This document shows, piece after piece, positions 1-7,820 of a DNA stretch of 55,169 nucleotides; the stretch's first letter is position 1, and each line of letters begins with the position of its first letter. Both the position numbers and the translations under genes were made by a program. Origin of the DNA: Streptomyces sp. NP-1717 (GTDB lineage: Bacteria; Actinomycetota; Actinomycetes; Streptomycetales; Streptomycetaceae); the NCBI RefSeq assembly GCF_022695985.1, contig NZ_JAAPBF010000029.1:1-55169 (forward strand), given 5' to 3'. The notes under the pieces were generated by a model. That model was not told the origin of the DNA and did not search any database. It worked only from the letters and a program-made list of their open reading frames with translations.

Positions 1-66
1 CCGCCCGGCTGCGTATCAACGCCCCGACAGAAGCGGCTTCCTGAGCGTCGTCGAGACTGTCCGGCC

Positions 67-264
67 GTGCAGTCACGCATTCGACTCGCACCCGTAGAGC
101 TCGGCAGCGTGCGGGCAGGCTTCGCCCGCCGAGATGTACGGCACGCGGTGGAACGGCGCTGTCAGAAGTTCGGTGAGCTGATGGGCACGGAGACCTTCGT
201 ACGCGTCCGGGACACCACCGGCGCGGCCGTCCCCGAGAACGATCTCTTCGCCGGACTGCGTTGA
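67..264 (+). CDS. hypothetical protein, possibly the 3' end of a gene cut by the window edge
   Basis: This is a 65-residue frame from a GTG at 67, and the same frame stays open back to base 1, so it may be the tail of a longer gene. Codon third positions are strongly G/C in the second half (roughly 170-264), which supports coding there, but less so before. I recognise no domain, and there is no clear ribosome binding site at the GTG. It could equally be a gene remnant. The stretch from 265 to 489 has no gene I can support and presumably holds the promoter of the lipoprotein gene. Confidence 0.3.
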   Translation: MQSRIRLAPVELGSVRAGFARRDVRHAVERRCQKFGELMGTETFVRVRDTTGAAVPENDLFAGLR

Positions 265-489
265 CCCACCCGCTTGAGGCGCGTGGTCGTGCCGGGTCCG
301 TGCGACGGACTGGAAGCCCGGGTGCGCATGACCCGGTGAGCAAAACCGGTGCGCATGAGTGGGGGCACTCGGGCGGCCTGGGGACATCTGCCGTCGGGAT
401 CTGAGTATCCGCCCCCGGGCTCCGGGGCCGTCCCCCGCCTAGTATCGCCACGCGCCGCTTACGAGGCGCGGGACAACGGGGGGCAAACC

Positions 490-1362
490 ATGACGCGTAG
501 CCACATAGCGCGCAGATCCACCAAGATCACGACGAGGGCGGCCGCCGCCGTGCTGGCCGTCGCCGTCCTGGCCGGCTGTGGCGAGGGGGGTTCCGCCACG
601 GGGAAGACCGGCACGGACGGCAAGCGGTCCGCGAGCACCGATGCCGAGGGGTCGGCGAAGGGGGGCAGCGATCCGGGGGCGAGCGGCGGGCCCGGCCCCA
701 GTCCTTCGGCGGACCCGGACAAGGGCGGCGACGCGTACGACTTCACGCCCAGCCCGGAGGAGGTCCCCAAGAACGTCGCGCAGGCCCGGGAGTTGACCCG
801 GAACGCCTCGTTGGAACCGGCGGACTGGACACCCGGGATGGTGAAGCACGAACCGTACGAGACGGCCGGCACCTGGCCGGTTCTCGCCGATTCCTGCGTC
901 TGGTCGCGTGGTCGGCTGCCGGGGCACGTCCTGGACAGCTACGGGCGCCGGATCGACGTGCCGGCGAAGGACGGCAAGGGCCGGGTGCAGGGTTCGGTGA
1001 CGGTGACGGTCCACCGGACGGTCAAGGACGCCGACCGGGAGATGAAGGACACGGTCCAGGAGAGCTTCCGCTGTCCGGGGCAGGAACTCGGCGGTGGGCA
1101 GCGGCTGGACGGTCTGATGTCGATGCATCTGGACCAGAAGGAGGTCAAGAACGCGGACGCCACCCTGTTCGAGGCGGGCAAGTTCACCGGCCCCGGTTCG
1201 GGCGGAAAGCAGGAGTACGTGTGGACGAAGTCCCGTATCGGTACGGTGACGACCGCCGTCGCGGTCAAGGGAGCGGAGGGGTACGGGACTTCGGACCTCA
1301 TCCGGCTGGCGGCCGAGGCGGGCGCGAAGGTGCTGTACCGGGTCGAGAAGGAGTTGACGTGA
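490..1362 (+). CDS. secreted lipoprotein of unknown function
   Basis: The protein has 290 residues. It begins with a basic n-region and a hydrophobic core ending in a lipobox (VLAGC), so it should be lipidated and anchored outside the membrane. A low-complexity Gly/Ser/Pro/Asp linker follows, then a globular domain with two cysteines (DSCVW and FRCPG) that could form a disulfide. The ATG at 490 is chosen over the upstream in-frame start at 349 because a G-rich ribosome site lies just before it and the signal peptide then starts at the N-terminus. It is co-directional with the kinase 111 bp downstream. A role as partner or substrate of that kinase is inference only; the globular domain loosely recalls extracellular sensor domains of actinobacterial Ser/Thr kinases. 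Confidence 0.85.
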   Translation: MTRSHIARRSTKITTRAAAAVLAVAVLAGCGEGGSATGKTGTDGKRSASTDAEGSAKGGSDPGASGGPGPSPSADPDKGGDAYDFTPSPEEVPKNVAQARELTRNASLEPADWTPGMVKHEPYETAGTWPVLADSCVWSRGRLPGHVLDSYGRRIDVPAKDGKGRVQGSVTVTVHRTVKDADREMKDTVQESFRCPGQELGGGQRLDGLMSMHLDQKEVKNADATLFEAGKFTGPGSGGKQEYVWTKSRIGTVTTAVAVKGAEGYGTSDLIRLAAEAGAKVLYRVEKELT

Positions 1363-1473
1363 TGTACCCCTCTCGCATTACAGCCTGGAGAAGTTGACTG
1401 ATCGTCAGCTGATGTACCGCCAGTTGATCCGCCGCCAGATGACCGCACTCAGACCTCCGGGACGTCACCGCTG

Positions 1474-3633
1474 ATGGAACCGCTCCACTCCGCCGATCCG
1501 GCCCGTATCGCCGGTTACCGCGTCCTCGGCCGGCTCGGCGCCGGCGGGATGGGCGTGGTTCTGCTGGGCCGCTCGCAGCGCGGCGTGCTCGTCGCGATCA
1601 AGCTGATCCGGGCCGAGTACGCCGACGACGCGGGCTTCCGCACCCGGTTCCGCCGCGAGGTGTCGATCGCCCGGCAGGTCCGTAACCGCTGGGCGGTGCC
1701 CGTGGTGGACGCGGACACGGAGGCGGCGGCTCCGTGGCTGGCGACCGAGTTCGTGCCCGGACCCGCGCTGAGCGACGCGATCGGGCCAGGGGCGCCCTTC
1801 CCCGAGCACAGTGTGCGGGCTCTCGGCGGAATGCTCGCCGAGGCCCTGGAGGCGGTGCACGCGGCGGGGATGGTGCACCGGGACGTCAAGCCGGGCAACA
1901 TCCTGCTCGGCCTGGACGGGCCCCGGCTGATCGACTTCGGTATCGCCCGCGCCCTGGACGACACCGTCCTCACCGCGACCGGCACGGTGGTCGGCTCCCC
2001 CGGCTTCCTCTCCCCGGAGCAGGCCCAGGGCCGCCGGATCGGCCCGCCGAGCGACATCTTCTCGCTGGGCTGCGTGCTGGCGTACGCGGCGACCGGCCGC
2101 CGCCCGTTCGGCAGTGGGCCGGTCGACGCGATGCTGTTCCGTACGGTGTACGACCCGCCGGACCTGGACGGGGTGCCCCCGGCTCTGCTGCCCGTCGTCC
2201 AGGCGTGTCTGTCCAAGGAGGCGGAGTCCCGGCCGACGGCGGCGCGGATACGGACGGAGTGGGCGCAGGACGCGGCCGGACAGAGCTGGCTGCCCGCCCC
2301 GGTGACCCATCTGATCGCGTCGCGTTCCGCGGAGATGCTGAGCCTGCCGGACATCGAGTCGACGCAGTTCGTCACCGGTCAGGGCGGTGCGGACGCGGAC
2401 ACCCGGCCCGCGGTCCCGCCGTCCTCCCCCGCGCCCGGCCGGCGCCGCTTCCTGACGTATCTGGCGGCGGGCGGCGCGGTCCTCGCGGCGGGCGGGGCGA
2501 CGACCGCGTGGCTCGCGAACGCGGGGGACGGCGGCGGCACCGGCACCGGTGGGGACGGCAAGGCCGAGCCGCGCCCGGTGCTGGGCATCGGAGTGCAGGC
2601 GGATCTGAGCGGCGAGCTGAGCGCGCAGGGCAAGGCCCAGAACCAAGGGGCACAGCTCGCGGTCGATGCGCACAACGCCCGCGAGGACGCCCCGTTCACG
2701 CTGAAGCTGACCACGCTGGACGACGGGGGTGACGAGACGAAGGCCCTCGCCGCCGCCCGCCGCTTCACGGAGGACGCCTCGGTGGTCGCCGTCCTCGGCG
2801 CGACGAGCACGGCCGCGGCAGGCGCGGTGCTGAGCGCGTACGACGAGGCTGCTCTGTCGGTGATCAGCGTGACGGACGGGGACACCCGGCACATCAACCG
2901 CGTGTTCCTGTGCGCCCGGCCGAACAACGCGATGCAGATGGTCCCCGTCTCCGCTTATCTGGGCGTCCACGACCTGGACGACATCGCCCTCGTCGACAAC
3001 GAGACCGAGTACAGCCGCCAGGTCACCCGCTTCCTCGGCGAGGGCCTGCGCACCGGCGGCGACCGGAACGTCCTCGCCGAGACCCTGCCGCTGGGCGGCG
3101 ACAACTACGCTTCCTTCGCACGGCAGTTGGCGGTGAAGCGGCCTGGTGCCGTGGTTCACGGCGGCGACTGGCAGGACGTCGCCCGCTTCGCCCGCGCGCT
3201 CGCGGAGACCGACTACCGGGGCCCGAAGATCGCCACCCAGGCCGCGTACGATCCGCGTTTCCTGCGTGAGGCGGGCGACGCGGGGGACGACTGGCTGATC
3301 GTGTCCACGGCGGTCGACCCGTCGTCCGTACGGTCGGCGGGCGCCTTCGGGAAGGAGTTCCGCGCCCGCTTCGACGCCGCTCCGCCTCCGTTCGCCGCCG
3401 AGGCGTACGACGCGGTCCGGCTGGTCGCCGCGTGCGTCGAGGGCCTGGGCCGGGAGAACGTCTCGCGCGAGGACTTGGTGCCGGTGCTGCGGACGACGAC
3501 GTTCAAGGGGGTGTCGAAGCCGTACGCCTTCGACAAGGAGAACGGCTGGTACACGGGCGACCAGGGCGTCTTCTTCTACCGGGCGGAGGGCGGCCGGTTC
3601 CGCTTCCTGGACACGGACCCCGCGAAGGTCTGA
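1474..3633 (+). CDS. Ser/Thr protein kinase fused to an extracellular branched-chain amino acid-type solute-binding domain
   Basis: The protein has 719 residues. The N-terminal ~270 residues are a Hanks-type kinase: glycine loop GRLGAGGMG, ATP-binding Lys43 in VAIK, catalytic HRD at 135-137 with the following K139, and DFG at 154-156. A proline-rich linker leads to one hydrophobic segment at about 325-347, preceded by an RRRF motif. From about 370 to the end it resembles LivK/Peripla_BP_6 solute-binding proteins (VLGIGVQADLSGELSAQGKA, then a type I periplasmic fold). The topology implied is a cytoplasmic kinase with an outside ligand sensor. Fusions of this kind are known in Streptomyces; the ligand is unknown. 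It follows a lipoprotein gene and ends before a bidirectional hairpin. Confidence 0.93.
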   Translation: MEPLHSADPARIAGYRVLGRLGAGGMGVVLLGRSQRGVLVAIKLIRAEYADDAGFRTRFRREVSIARQVRNRWAVPVVDADTEAAAPWLATEFVPGPALSDAIGPGAPFPEHSVRALGGMLAEALEAVHAAGMVHRDVKPGNILLGLDGPRLIDFGIARALDDTVLTATGTVVGSPGFLSPEQAQGRRIGPPSDIFSLGCVLAYAATGRRPFGSGPVDAMLFRTVYDPPDLDGVPPALLPVVQACLSKEAESRPTAARIRTEWAQDAAGQSWLPAPVTHLIASRSAEMLSLPDIESTQFVTGQGGADADTRPAVPPSSPAPGRRRFLTYLAAGGAVLAAGGATTAWLANAGDGGGTGTGGDGKAEPRPVLGIGVQADLSGELSAQGKAQNQGAQLAVDAHNAREDAPFTLKLTTLDDGGDETKALAAARRFTEDASVVAVLGATSTAAAGAVLSAYDEAALSVISVTDGDTRHINRVFLCARPNNAMQMVPVSAYLGVHDLDDIALVDNETEYSRQVTRFLGEGLRTGGDRNVLAETLPLGGDNYASFARQLAVKRPGAVVHGGDWQDVARFARALAETDYRGPKIATQAAYDPRFLREAGDAGDDWLIVSTAVDPSSVRSAGAFGKEFRARFDAAPPPFAAEAYDAVRLVAACVEGLGRENVSREDLVPVLRTTTFKGVSKPYAFDKENGWYTGDQGVFFYRAEGGRFRFLDTDPAKV

Positions 3634-3709
3634 GAAGTCTCGGCGGGGCGGCGGAACGGCCAGGCGGGCGCCCCGGCAGACCCCAAACCCCCGCGCGTAA
3701 GAAACACCT

Positions 3710-3744
3710 CGCCCGTCCTGCTTCGATGCGAAGAGAGACGGGCG
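3710..3744. terminator. hairpin terminator, probably bidirectional
   Basis: Arms CGCCCGTC (3710-3717) and GACGGGCG (3737-3744) enclose a second small stem CTTCG/CGAAG around ATG. It lies between the kinase stop (3633) and the stop of the convergent small gene (3774), so it can serve both. Confidence 0.65.
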
Positions 3745-3773
3745 GGACAGCGGTCGTGCTCGTTCGGGGCAGG

Positions 3774-3977
3774 CTATTTCAGCGCGTACGCCGCGGCCTG
3801 GGCGAGGGTGCTCGCCGCGTCGGAGCGCTGGGCCTTGGTCGACTTCTTGTCGGCCAGCACCTTCGCGGCGGAGGTGAGCGTCTTCTTGCCAGGCCTGCGC
3901 TTCGTGGCGGGCGGAGACTGCGACAGGGCACTGGCCGCGGCCTTCTTCTTGGCCTTGGAGCGGCTCTTGGCCCGCAC
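3774..3977 (-). CDS. small lysine/alanine-rich protein, cut or bordered at its 5' end by an IS remnant
   Basis: From a GTG at 3977 this gives 67 residues, very rich in Lys, Ala and Ser (KSRSKAKKKAAASALSQS, then KKTLTSAAKVLADKK). The frame continues upstream to 4172, but that part is the antisense of the transposase remnant, so the native gene either starts at this GTG (with AGGA close before it) or lost its true 5' end when the element inserted. The strongly basic composition would suit a nucleic-acid-binding protein, but I recognise no family. Its promoter region is now transposon-derived sequence, so expression is doubtful. Confidence 0.5.
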   Translation of the reverse strand: MRAKSRSKAKKKAAASALSQSPPATKRRPGKKTLTSAAKVLADKKSTKAQRSDAASTLAQAAAYALK

Positions 3978-3984
3978 CGTCCTG

Positions 3985-4515
3985 CCCGCACACACGACGC
4001 CGCACCGGACCCCGGCCGACATCGAGGCCCGAGTGTGTGACCTGCGCCAGGCCCGCGAACTGGGCCCCGCGAGGATCGGCCCCATACTCCGCCTCCCGGC
4101 CTCGACCGTGCACCGGATCCCGACCCGCCACCGGCTCAACCGCCTGACCTGGATAGACCGTCCGACCGGCACCGTAATCCGCCGCTACGAACGCGAGAAG
4201 CCCGGCGAACTCATATATGTGGATGTGAAGAAGCTCGGCCGGATACCCGACGGCGGCGGCCACAGGACCCTGGGCCGCGACGCCGGCCGCCCGATCCGCG
4301 GCATGGGATTCGACTACGTCCACTCCGCCGTCGACGACCATTCCCGTCTCGCCTACAGCGAGATTCACCCCGACGAGAAGGTCACGACCTGCGCCGGATT
4401 CCTCACCCGCGCGGCAGCCTTCCTCCACACCTACAACCACCACCGCAGCCACACCGCACTCGCAGGCCACCCACCCATCACCCGTGTCAACAACCCTGCG
4501 GGTCAATACACCTAG
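3985..4515 (+). pseudogene. IS481-family transposase remnant, 5'-truncated and internally deleted
   Basis: The frame reads like an IS481 transposase from HTTPHRTP onward: helix-turn-helix GPARIGPILRLPASTVHR, then GELIYVDVKKLGRIPDGGG with the first catalytic Asp, then the VDDHSRLAYSEIHPDEK block. After the AAAFL sequence (about 4425) it jumps directly to the family's C-terminal HTYNHHRSHTAL. The roughly 70-residue piece that normally holds the second Asp (TDNGS) and the catalytic Glu (GKVERFNRTL) is therefore missing, without losing frame. The N-terminal helix-turn-helix of about 80 residues is also absent. I saw no terminal inverted repeats. The element cannot be active. Its stop codon shares the CTAG at 4512-4515 with the stop of cutA. 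Confidence 0.85.
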
Positions 4516-4850
4516 GCGGTGCCGCCCGGCGTCGTCTCGTCCGCCAGCCAGGCCAGGTACGGCGCGTTGCCCCGTACCACCGGAATCGCGAGGATCTCCG
4601 GCGTGTCGTAGTCGTGCGCCGCCGTCAGGTGCGCCTCCAGCGCCTCGTAACGGGCGGCGGTCGTCTTGAGGAGCACCTGCCACTCCTCCGCCGTCTCGAT
4701 CGCGCCCTGCCAGTGGTAGACGGAGGTGACGGGCGCCGAGATCTGCGCGCACGCGGCGAGCCGCGCCTCCACCGCGCCCCGGGCCAGGGCCTCCGCCTTC
4801 GCGGCGCTGTCGGTGGTGGTCAGTACGGTCAGGAAACCGGCACCGGTCAT
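4512..4850 (-). CDS. cutA: CutA1 divalent-cation tolerance protein
   Basis: The protein has 112 residues, the usual CutA length. It shows the family's N-terminal strand with the TTDS turn, the RLAACAQI segment, SVYHWQGAIE, and the C-terminal PEILAIPVVRGNAPYLAWL. CutA1 forms a very stable trimer and is linked to copper/divalent-metal tolerance, although its biochemical role is still uncertain. The ATG at 4850 is preferred over the in-frame GTG three codons earlier because AAGGAG lies eight bases before it. The gene ends exactly where the IS481 remnant ends; whether the original C-terminus was altered by the insertion cannot be told from this sequence, but the length looks normal. Confidence 0.93.
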   Translation of the reverse strand: MTGAGFLTVLTTTDSAAKAEALARGAVEARLAACAQISAPVTSVYHWQGAIETAEEWQVLLKTTAARYEALEAHLTAAHDYDTPEILAIPVVRGNAPYLAWLADETTPGGTA

Positions 4851-4970
4851 ACGCGTCACTCCTTCGGTCGGTCCGCCGCCCCGGCCTGCGGGGAGTAGCG
4901 GCGGGCACGGGCGCCCCGGGCTCCGGGAGTTCGCCGGGGGCGCCCCGTTCCACGATAGAGCGCGCCCCGG

Positions 4971-5615
4971 TCACCCGGCGTACGCGCGGGCGGATTTGGC
5001 GTCCCGGAGGGCCAGGCCCCACCAGGCGATCTGGTCGAGCATCGCGGTGGCGGCGGCGTCGGCGCCCTGCGGGTCCCGGTGCCGGCCCTCGTCGTCGAAG
5101 AGCGCGCCGGCGTTGTGGAAGGAGACGGTGTCGCGTACGGCGACGGCATGCAGTTCGGCGAAGACCTGGCGCAGATGCTCGACGGCGCGCAGGCCGCCGG
5201 AGATGCCTCCGTAGGAGACGAACCCGACGGGCTTGGTCCGCCACTCGTCGAAGTGCCAGTCGATCAGGGCCTTGAGGGACGCCGGATAGGAGTGGTTGTA
5301 CTCGGGGGTGACGATCACGAAGGCGTCGGCCCCGGCCAGCCGGTGGGTGACCTTGCCGAGCTGGCCCCGGACCGAGACGGGCGGGCTGAAGGAGAGCGCC
5401 GTCGGCAGATCGGTGTCGGCGAGGTCGATCAGGTCGACGGTGAAATCGGTGCGCCCGGTGGCACGGGAGACGAACCAGTCGGAGACGACGGGCCCGAACC
5501 GTCCCTCACGGTTGCTGGCCATGATGACGGCGAGCCGGAGAGGCGTCTGGGGAGCCGGAGTCCGGGGAAAGTGCGGAGTTGTTCCGGTGGCTGAATCATT
5601 CGTGGTGATGTCCAT
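4971..5615 (-). CDS. NAD(P)H-dependent FMN reductase family oxidoreductase, likely SoxR target
   Basis: The protein has 214 residues with a flavodoxin-like FMN_red fold. The FMN phosphate loop is MASNREGRFGP, and the diagnostic TPEYNHSYPASLKALIDW motif is present, as is the SYGGISGG loop. Such enzymes use NAD(P)H to reduce FMN, quinones or azo compounds. In Streptomyces coelicolor a reductase of this type is a known member of the SoxR regulon. Here it is divergent from soxR with a 20-bp palindrome between the two genes, and a TTGACC at 5648-5653 (read on the minus strand) can act as its -35. The ATG at 5615 has no obvious ribosome site and the leader is short, so translation may be nearly leaderless. 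Confidence 0.9.
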   Translation of the reverse strand: MDITTNDSATGTTPHFPRTPAPQTPLRLAVIMASNREGRFGPVVSDWFVSRATGRTDFTVDLIDLADTDLPTALSFSPPVSVRGQLGKVTHRLAGADAFVIVTPEYNHSYPASLKALIDWHFDEWRTKPVGFVSYGGISGGLRAVEHLRQVFAELHAVAVRDTVSFHNAGALFDDEGRHRDPQGADAAATAMLDQIAWWGLALRDAKSARAYAG

Positions 5616-5630
5616 GGGGACGAGCGTGAT

Positions 5631-5650
5631 ACCTGAACCTTGGTTCAGGT
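5631..5650. promoter_or_regulatory. candidate SoxR operator
   Basis: A 20-bp palindrome ACCTGAACCTTGGTTCAGGT has perfect 9-bp arms around a TT centre. It lies in the 53-bp gap between the divergent reductase and soxR and resembles SoxR boxes, which are inverted repeats placed between -35 and -10. A TTGACC overlaps one edge (reductase direction), and TACTCT at 5656-5661 could be the soxR -10. Confidence 0.7.
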
Positions 5651-5668
5651 CAAGCTACTCTGAGCCGT

Positions 5669-6124
5669 ATGACGCAACTCGCCTGGAACGCCAAGGAAGC
5701 CACGGTCGGCGAGCTGGCCGAACGCAGCGGTGTCGCCCCCTCCGCCCTGCGCTTCTACGAGCGCGAGGGGCTGATCACCAGCCGCCGCACCACCGGCAAC
5801 CAGCGGCGCTACACCCGTGACACCCTCCGGCGTGTCGCCTTCATCCGCACCTCGCAGCGGCTCGGCATCCCGCTCGCCCTGATCCGCGACGTGCTGGGGC
5901 TGCTGCCGGAGGACCGTACGCCCACCAGGGAGGACTGGGCCCGGATCTCCGAGTGCTGGCGCGACGACCTGAACATCCGGATCCGCACCCTCCAGCGGCT
6001 GCGCGACAACCTCGCCGACTGCATCGGCTGCGGCTGCCTCTCGCTGGACCGCTGCGTCCTGTCCAACCCCGGCGACGAACTGGCCGCCCACGGCCCCGGA
6101 CCCCGCAGGCTGATCGAGGACTGA
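5669..6124 (+). CDS. soxR: redox-sensing MerR-family activator SoxR
   Basis: The protein has 151 residues. An N-terminal MerR winged helix (TVGELAERSGVAPSALRFYE) is followed by a dimerisation helix, then the SoxR-specific [2Fe-2S] cluster motif with Cys118, Cys121, Cys123 and Cys129 (CIGCGCLSLDRC). All four ligands are present. In actinomycetes SoxR responds mainly to redox-active compounds such as endogenous antibiotics and switches on flavin reductases, monooxygenases and exporters. The adjacent divergent reductase is the obvious target. The ATG lies about seven bases after a TACTCT hexamer and lacks a ribosome site, so a leaderless transcript is likely. The C-terminal tail is slightly longer than in E. 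coli SoxR and contains no extra motif. Confidence 0.95.
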   Translation: MTQLAWNAKEATVGELAERSGVAPSALRFYEREGLITSRRTTGNQRRYTRDTLRRVAFIRTSQRLGIPLALIRDVLGLLPEDRTPTREDWARISECWRDDLNIRIRTLQRLRDNLADCIGCGCLSLDRCVLSNPGDELAAHGPGPRRLIED

Positions 6125-6143
6125 CCCGTCCTACCGTGGGCCC

Positions 6144-6916
6144 ATGGCACCCACTGACGCTGTCCAGGTCATCGAGATCAACGGCGAGCCCGCCACGGGG
6201 ACCACGCTCCGTGTCCCGGCACTCAGCGCCTACGGGCACTTCACCGCCATGCAGGTCAGGGGCGGCCGGGTGCGCGGACTGGAGCTGCATCTCGCCCGCC
6301 TCGACTCGGCGACCCGGGAGCTGTTCGGCGCGGGCCTGGCCGGGGAGCGCGTACGGGAACTGCTGCGGCACGCGCTGCGTGACGTGTCCGACGCGTCGGC
6401 CCGCGTGTACGCGCACTGGCCGGAGGGCGACGAGGAGGCGCGGGTGATGATCACCGTCAGGCCGCCGGCGACCAAGTCCGGCCGGCCGCACGGCCTGATG
6501 TCGGTGCCGTTCGCCCGCGAGGTGCCGCACATCAAGCACCTGGGCGGTTTCGGGCAGACGTACCACCTGCTGCGGGCCGAGCGCGCCGGGTTCGACGAGG
6601 CGCTGCTGACCGCGCCCGGCGGGCTGGTGACGGAGGGAGCCGTCACCAACATCGCGTTCTGGGACGGCACGCACGTGGTCTGGCCGCAGGCGCCGTCGCT
6701 GCTGGGGATCACCATGGCGCTCCTTGAGCCGCGGCTGCCCTCCGTACGGCGACCGGTGACGCTGGCCGATCTGCCCTCGTACGCGTCGCCTTCCTCACCA
6801 ACTCGCAGGGCATCGCGCCGGTGGACCGGATCGACGACGTGCGGTTCACGGTCGACGCGGAGCTGATGGGGAGGGTGGCGGCGGCGTACGAAGCGGTGGA
6901 GTGGGACGTCGTCTGA
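6144..6916 (+). pseudogene. class IV aminotransferase, broken by a one-base frameshift (or sequencing error)
   Basis: The first frame (from ATG 6144) gives a class IV PLP aminotransferase: N-terminal EINGEP, the HLARLDSATRELF helix, the catalytic-Lys region PHIKHLGGFGQTYHLL, and the GGLVTEGAVTNIAFWDG cofactor loop. After VTLADLPSY (6780-6782) the frame turns to nonsense, while the -1 frame continues as AFLTNSQGIAPVDRIDD to a stop at 6914-6916. That is the expected C-terminus, with the LTNS substrate loop. One base is therefore missing between about 6783 and 6790. The family includes branched-chain aminotransferases and aminodeoxychorismate lyase; the substrate cannot be assigned. The gene starts 19 bp after soxR and could be co-transcribed with it. 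Confidence 0.85.
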
Positions 6917-6933
6917 GCCGTCCCGAGCCGCTG

Positions 6934-6958
6934 CCCCGGCGGAGCGCCTCCGCCGGGG
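6934..6958. terminator. hairpin terminator
   Basis: Perfect 11-bp arms CCCCGGCGGAG / CTCCGCCGGGG with a three-base loop lie 17 bp after the aminotransferase stop. The rest of the gap to 7152 holds no supported gene and presumably carries the promoter of the next gene. Confidence 0.8.
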
Positions 6959-7152
6959 CTCACCCGTTCGGCACGACAGGGCATCCGGCGCGTCACCCGC
7001 CCGATCACACCTCGCTGACCTGCGGGAACGCCAACCGGCAAGGGGGACACGCCGTGGCGAACCGATCAATCTGATTCCCCATCAGCAGGCGAGCGCGCCG
7101 GGCTGCGCCTTATCTCGGAAGGGACGAGAACCGCGCCGCCACGGAGGAACCC

Positions 7153-7674
7153 ATGCGCACCACCGCCCGCCTGCTGACCGGTACCGCGCTGGCGGCCGCC
7201 TCGCTCGGGGTGTCTCTCGCGGCCTCCACCGCCGCGTTCGCGGGCGAGCGGGGTGAGCTGGACCTGTTCCCCTCGACGGCCGAGCCGGGCGAGACCGTCA
7301 CGGTCAACACCACCGCGTGCGGCAAGGACGGGCACGGCAAGGGGGACGCCGGTTCCCTGGGCGCGGGCGAGTTCCGTCTGCGGCCGGGCGACCACAAGGA
7401 CAACGTCGTCGGCCGGTTCCGGGTGCCCGAGCACACCCGGGCGGGCAGCTATGACATCTCCGTACGCTGCGACAACGGCCGGGAGGCGCGTGGCGACCTG
7501 CGGGTCGGGCACCACCGCGAGCATCAGCCGTCCGGGCATGTACGGACCGGGGTCGGCGGCAGCGTCGGACCCGACACCACCCAGATCGCGGCGGGGGCGG
7601 TCATTCTGGCCACCGCCGCCGTCGGCGGGGCCTGCCTCCTGCGTCGTCGGGCGAGCGGCGCGCAGGGCGGCTGA
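7153..7674 (+). CDS. secreted protein with C-terminal sorting-like signal, putative class F sortase substrate
   Basis: The protein has 173 residues. A Sec signal peptide is cleaved probably after AAFA (residues 1-30). The mature part is a small beta-rich domain with two cysteines (TTACGKD and VRCDN). The C-terminus has the layout of a cell-wall sorting signal: GSVGPDTTQ, then about 18 hydrophobic residues, then LRRRAS. There is no LPXTG; the position of the motif is taken by GPDTT, which keeps only the P-D-T core. The gene is followed 142 bp later by a class F sortase, which makes an enzyme/substrate pair plausible. The ribosome site GGAGG lies a few bases upstream of the ATG. The function of the mature domain is unknown. 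Confidence 0.85.
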   Translation: MRTTARLLTGTALAAASLGVSLAASTAAFAGERGELDLFPSTAEPGETVTVNTTACGKDGHGKGDAGSLGAGEFRLRPGDHKDNVVGRFRVPEHTRAGSYDISVRCDNGREARGDLRVGHHREHQPSGHVRTGVGGSVGPDTTQIAAGAVILATAAVGGACLLRRRASGAQGG

Positions 7675-7796
7675 CGGGGCGGGGCCCGTCCTTCGGACCG
7701 GGCTCCGGCGGCCTCCACCGCCCCCGTACCGCCGTGACCCCCGCCCCCGTCACGCTCATCGGCGCCGGGGGCGGGGGAACAACTTCGGGAGGACCC

Positions 7797-7820
7797 ATGA
7801 CCGCTGAGGCCGGCCGATGA
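7797..7820 (+). other. seven-codon mini-ORF overlapping the sortase start
   Basis: ATG ACC GCT GAG GCC GGC CGA TGA follows a strong GGGAGGA and ends in an ATGA overlap with the sortase start. It could couple translation or be fortuitous; the sortase also has its own GAGG seven bases before its ATG. Confidence 0.3.

Noticed and set aside
1465..5244. A 1259-residue open frame on the minus strand
   Set aside because: It is antisense to the kinase and neighbouring genes and consists of Arg/Gly/Val-rich shadow sequence, as high-GC codon bias produces. No domain is recognisable.
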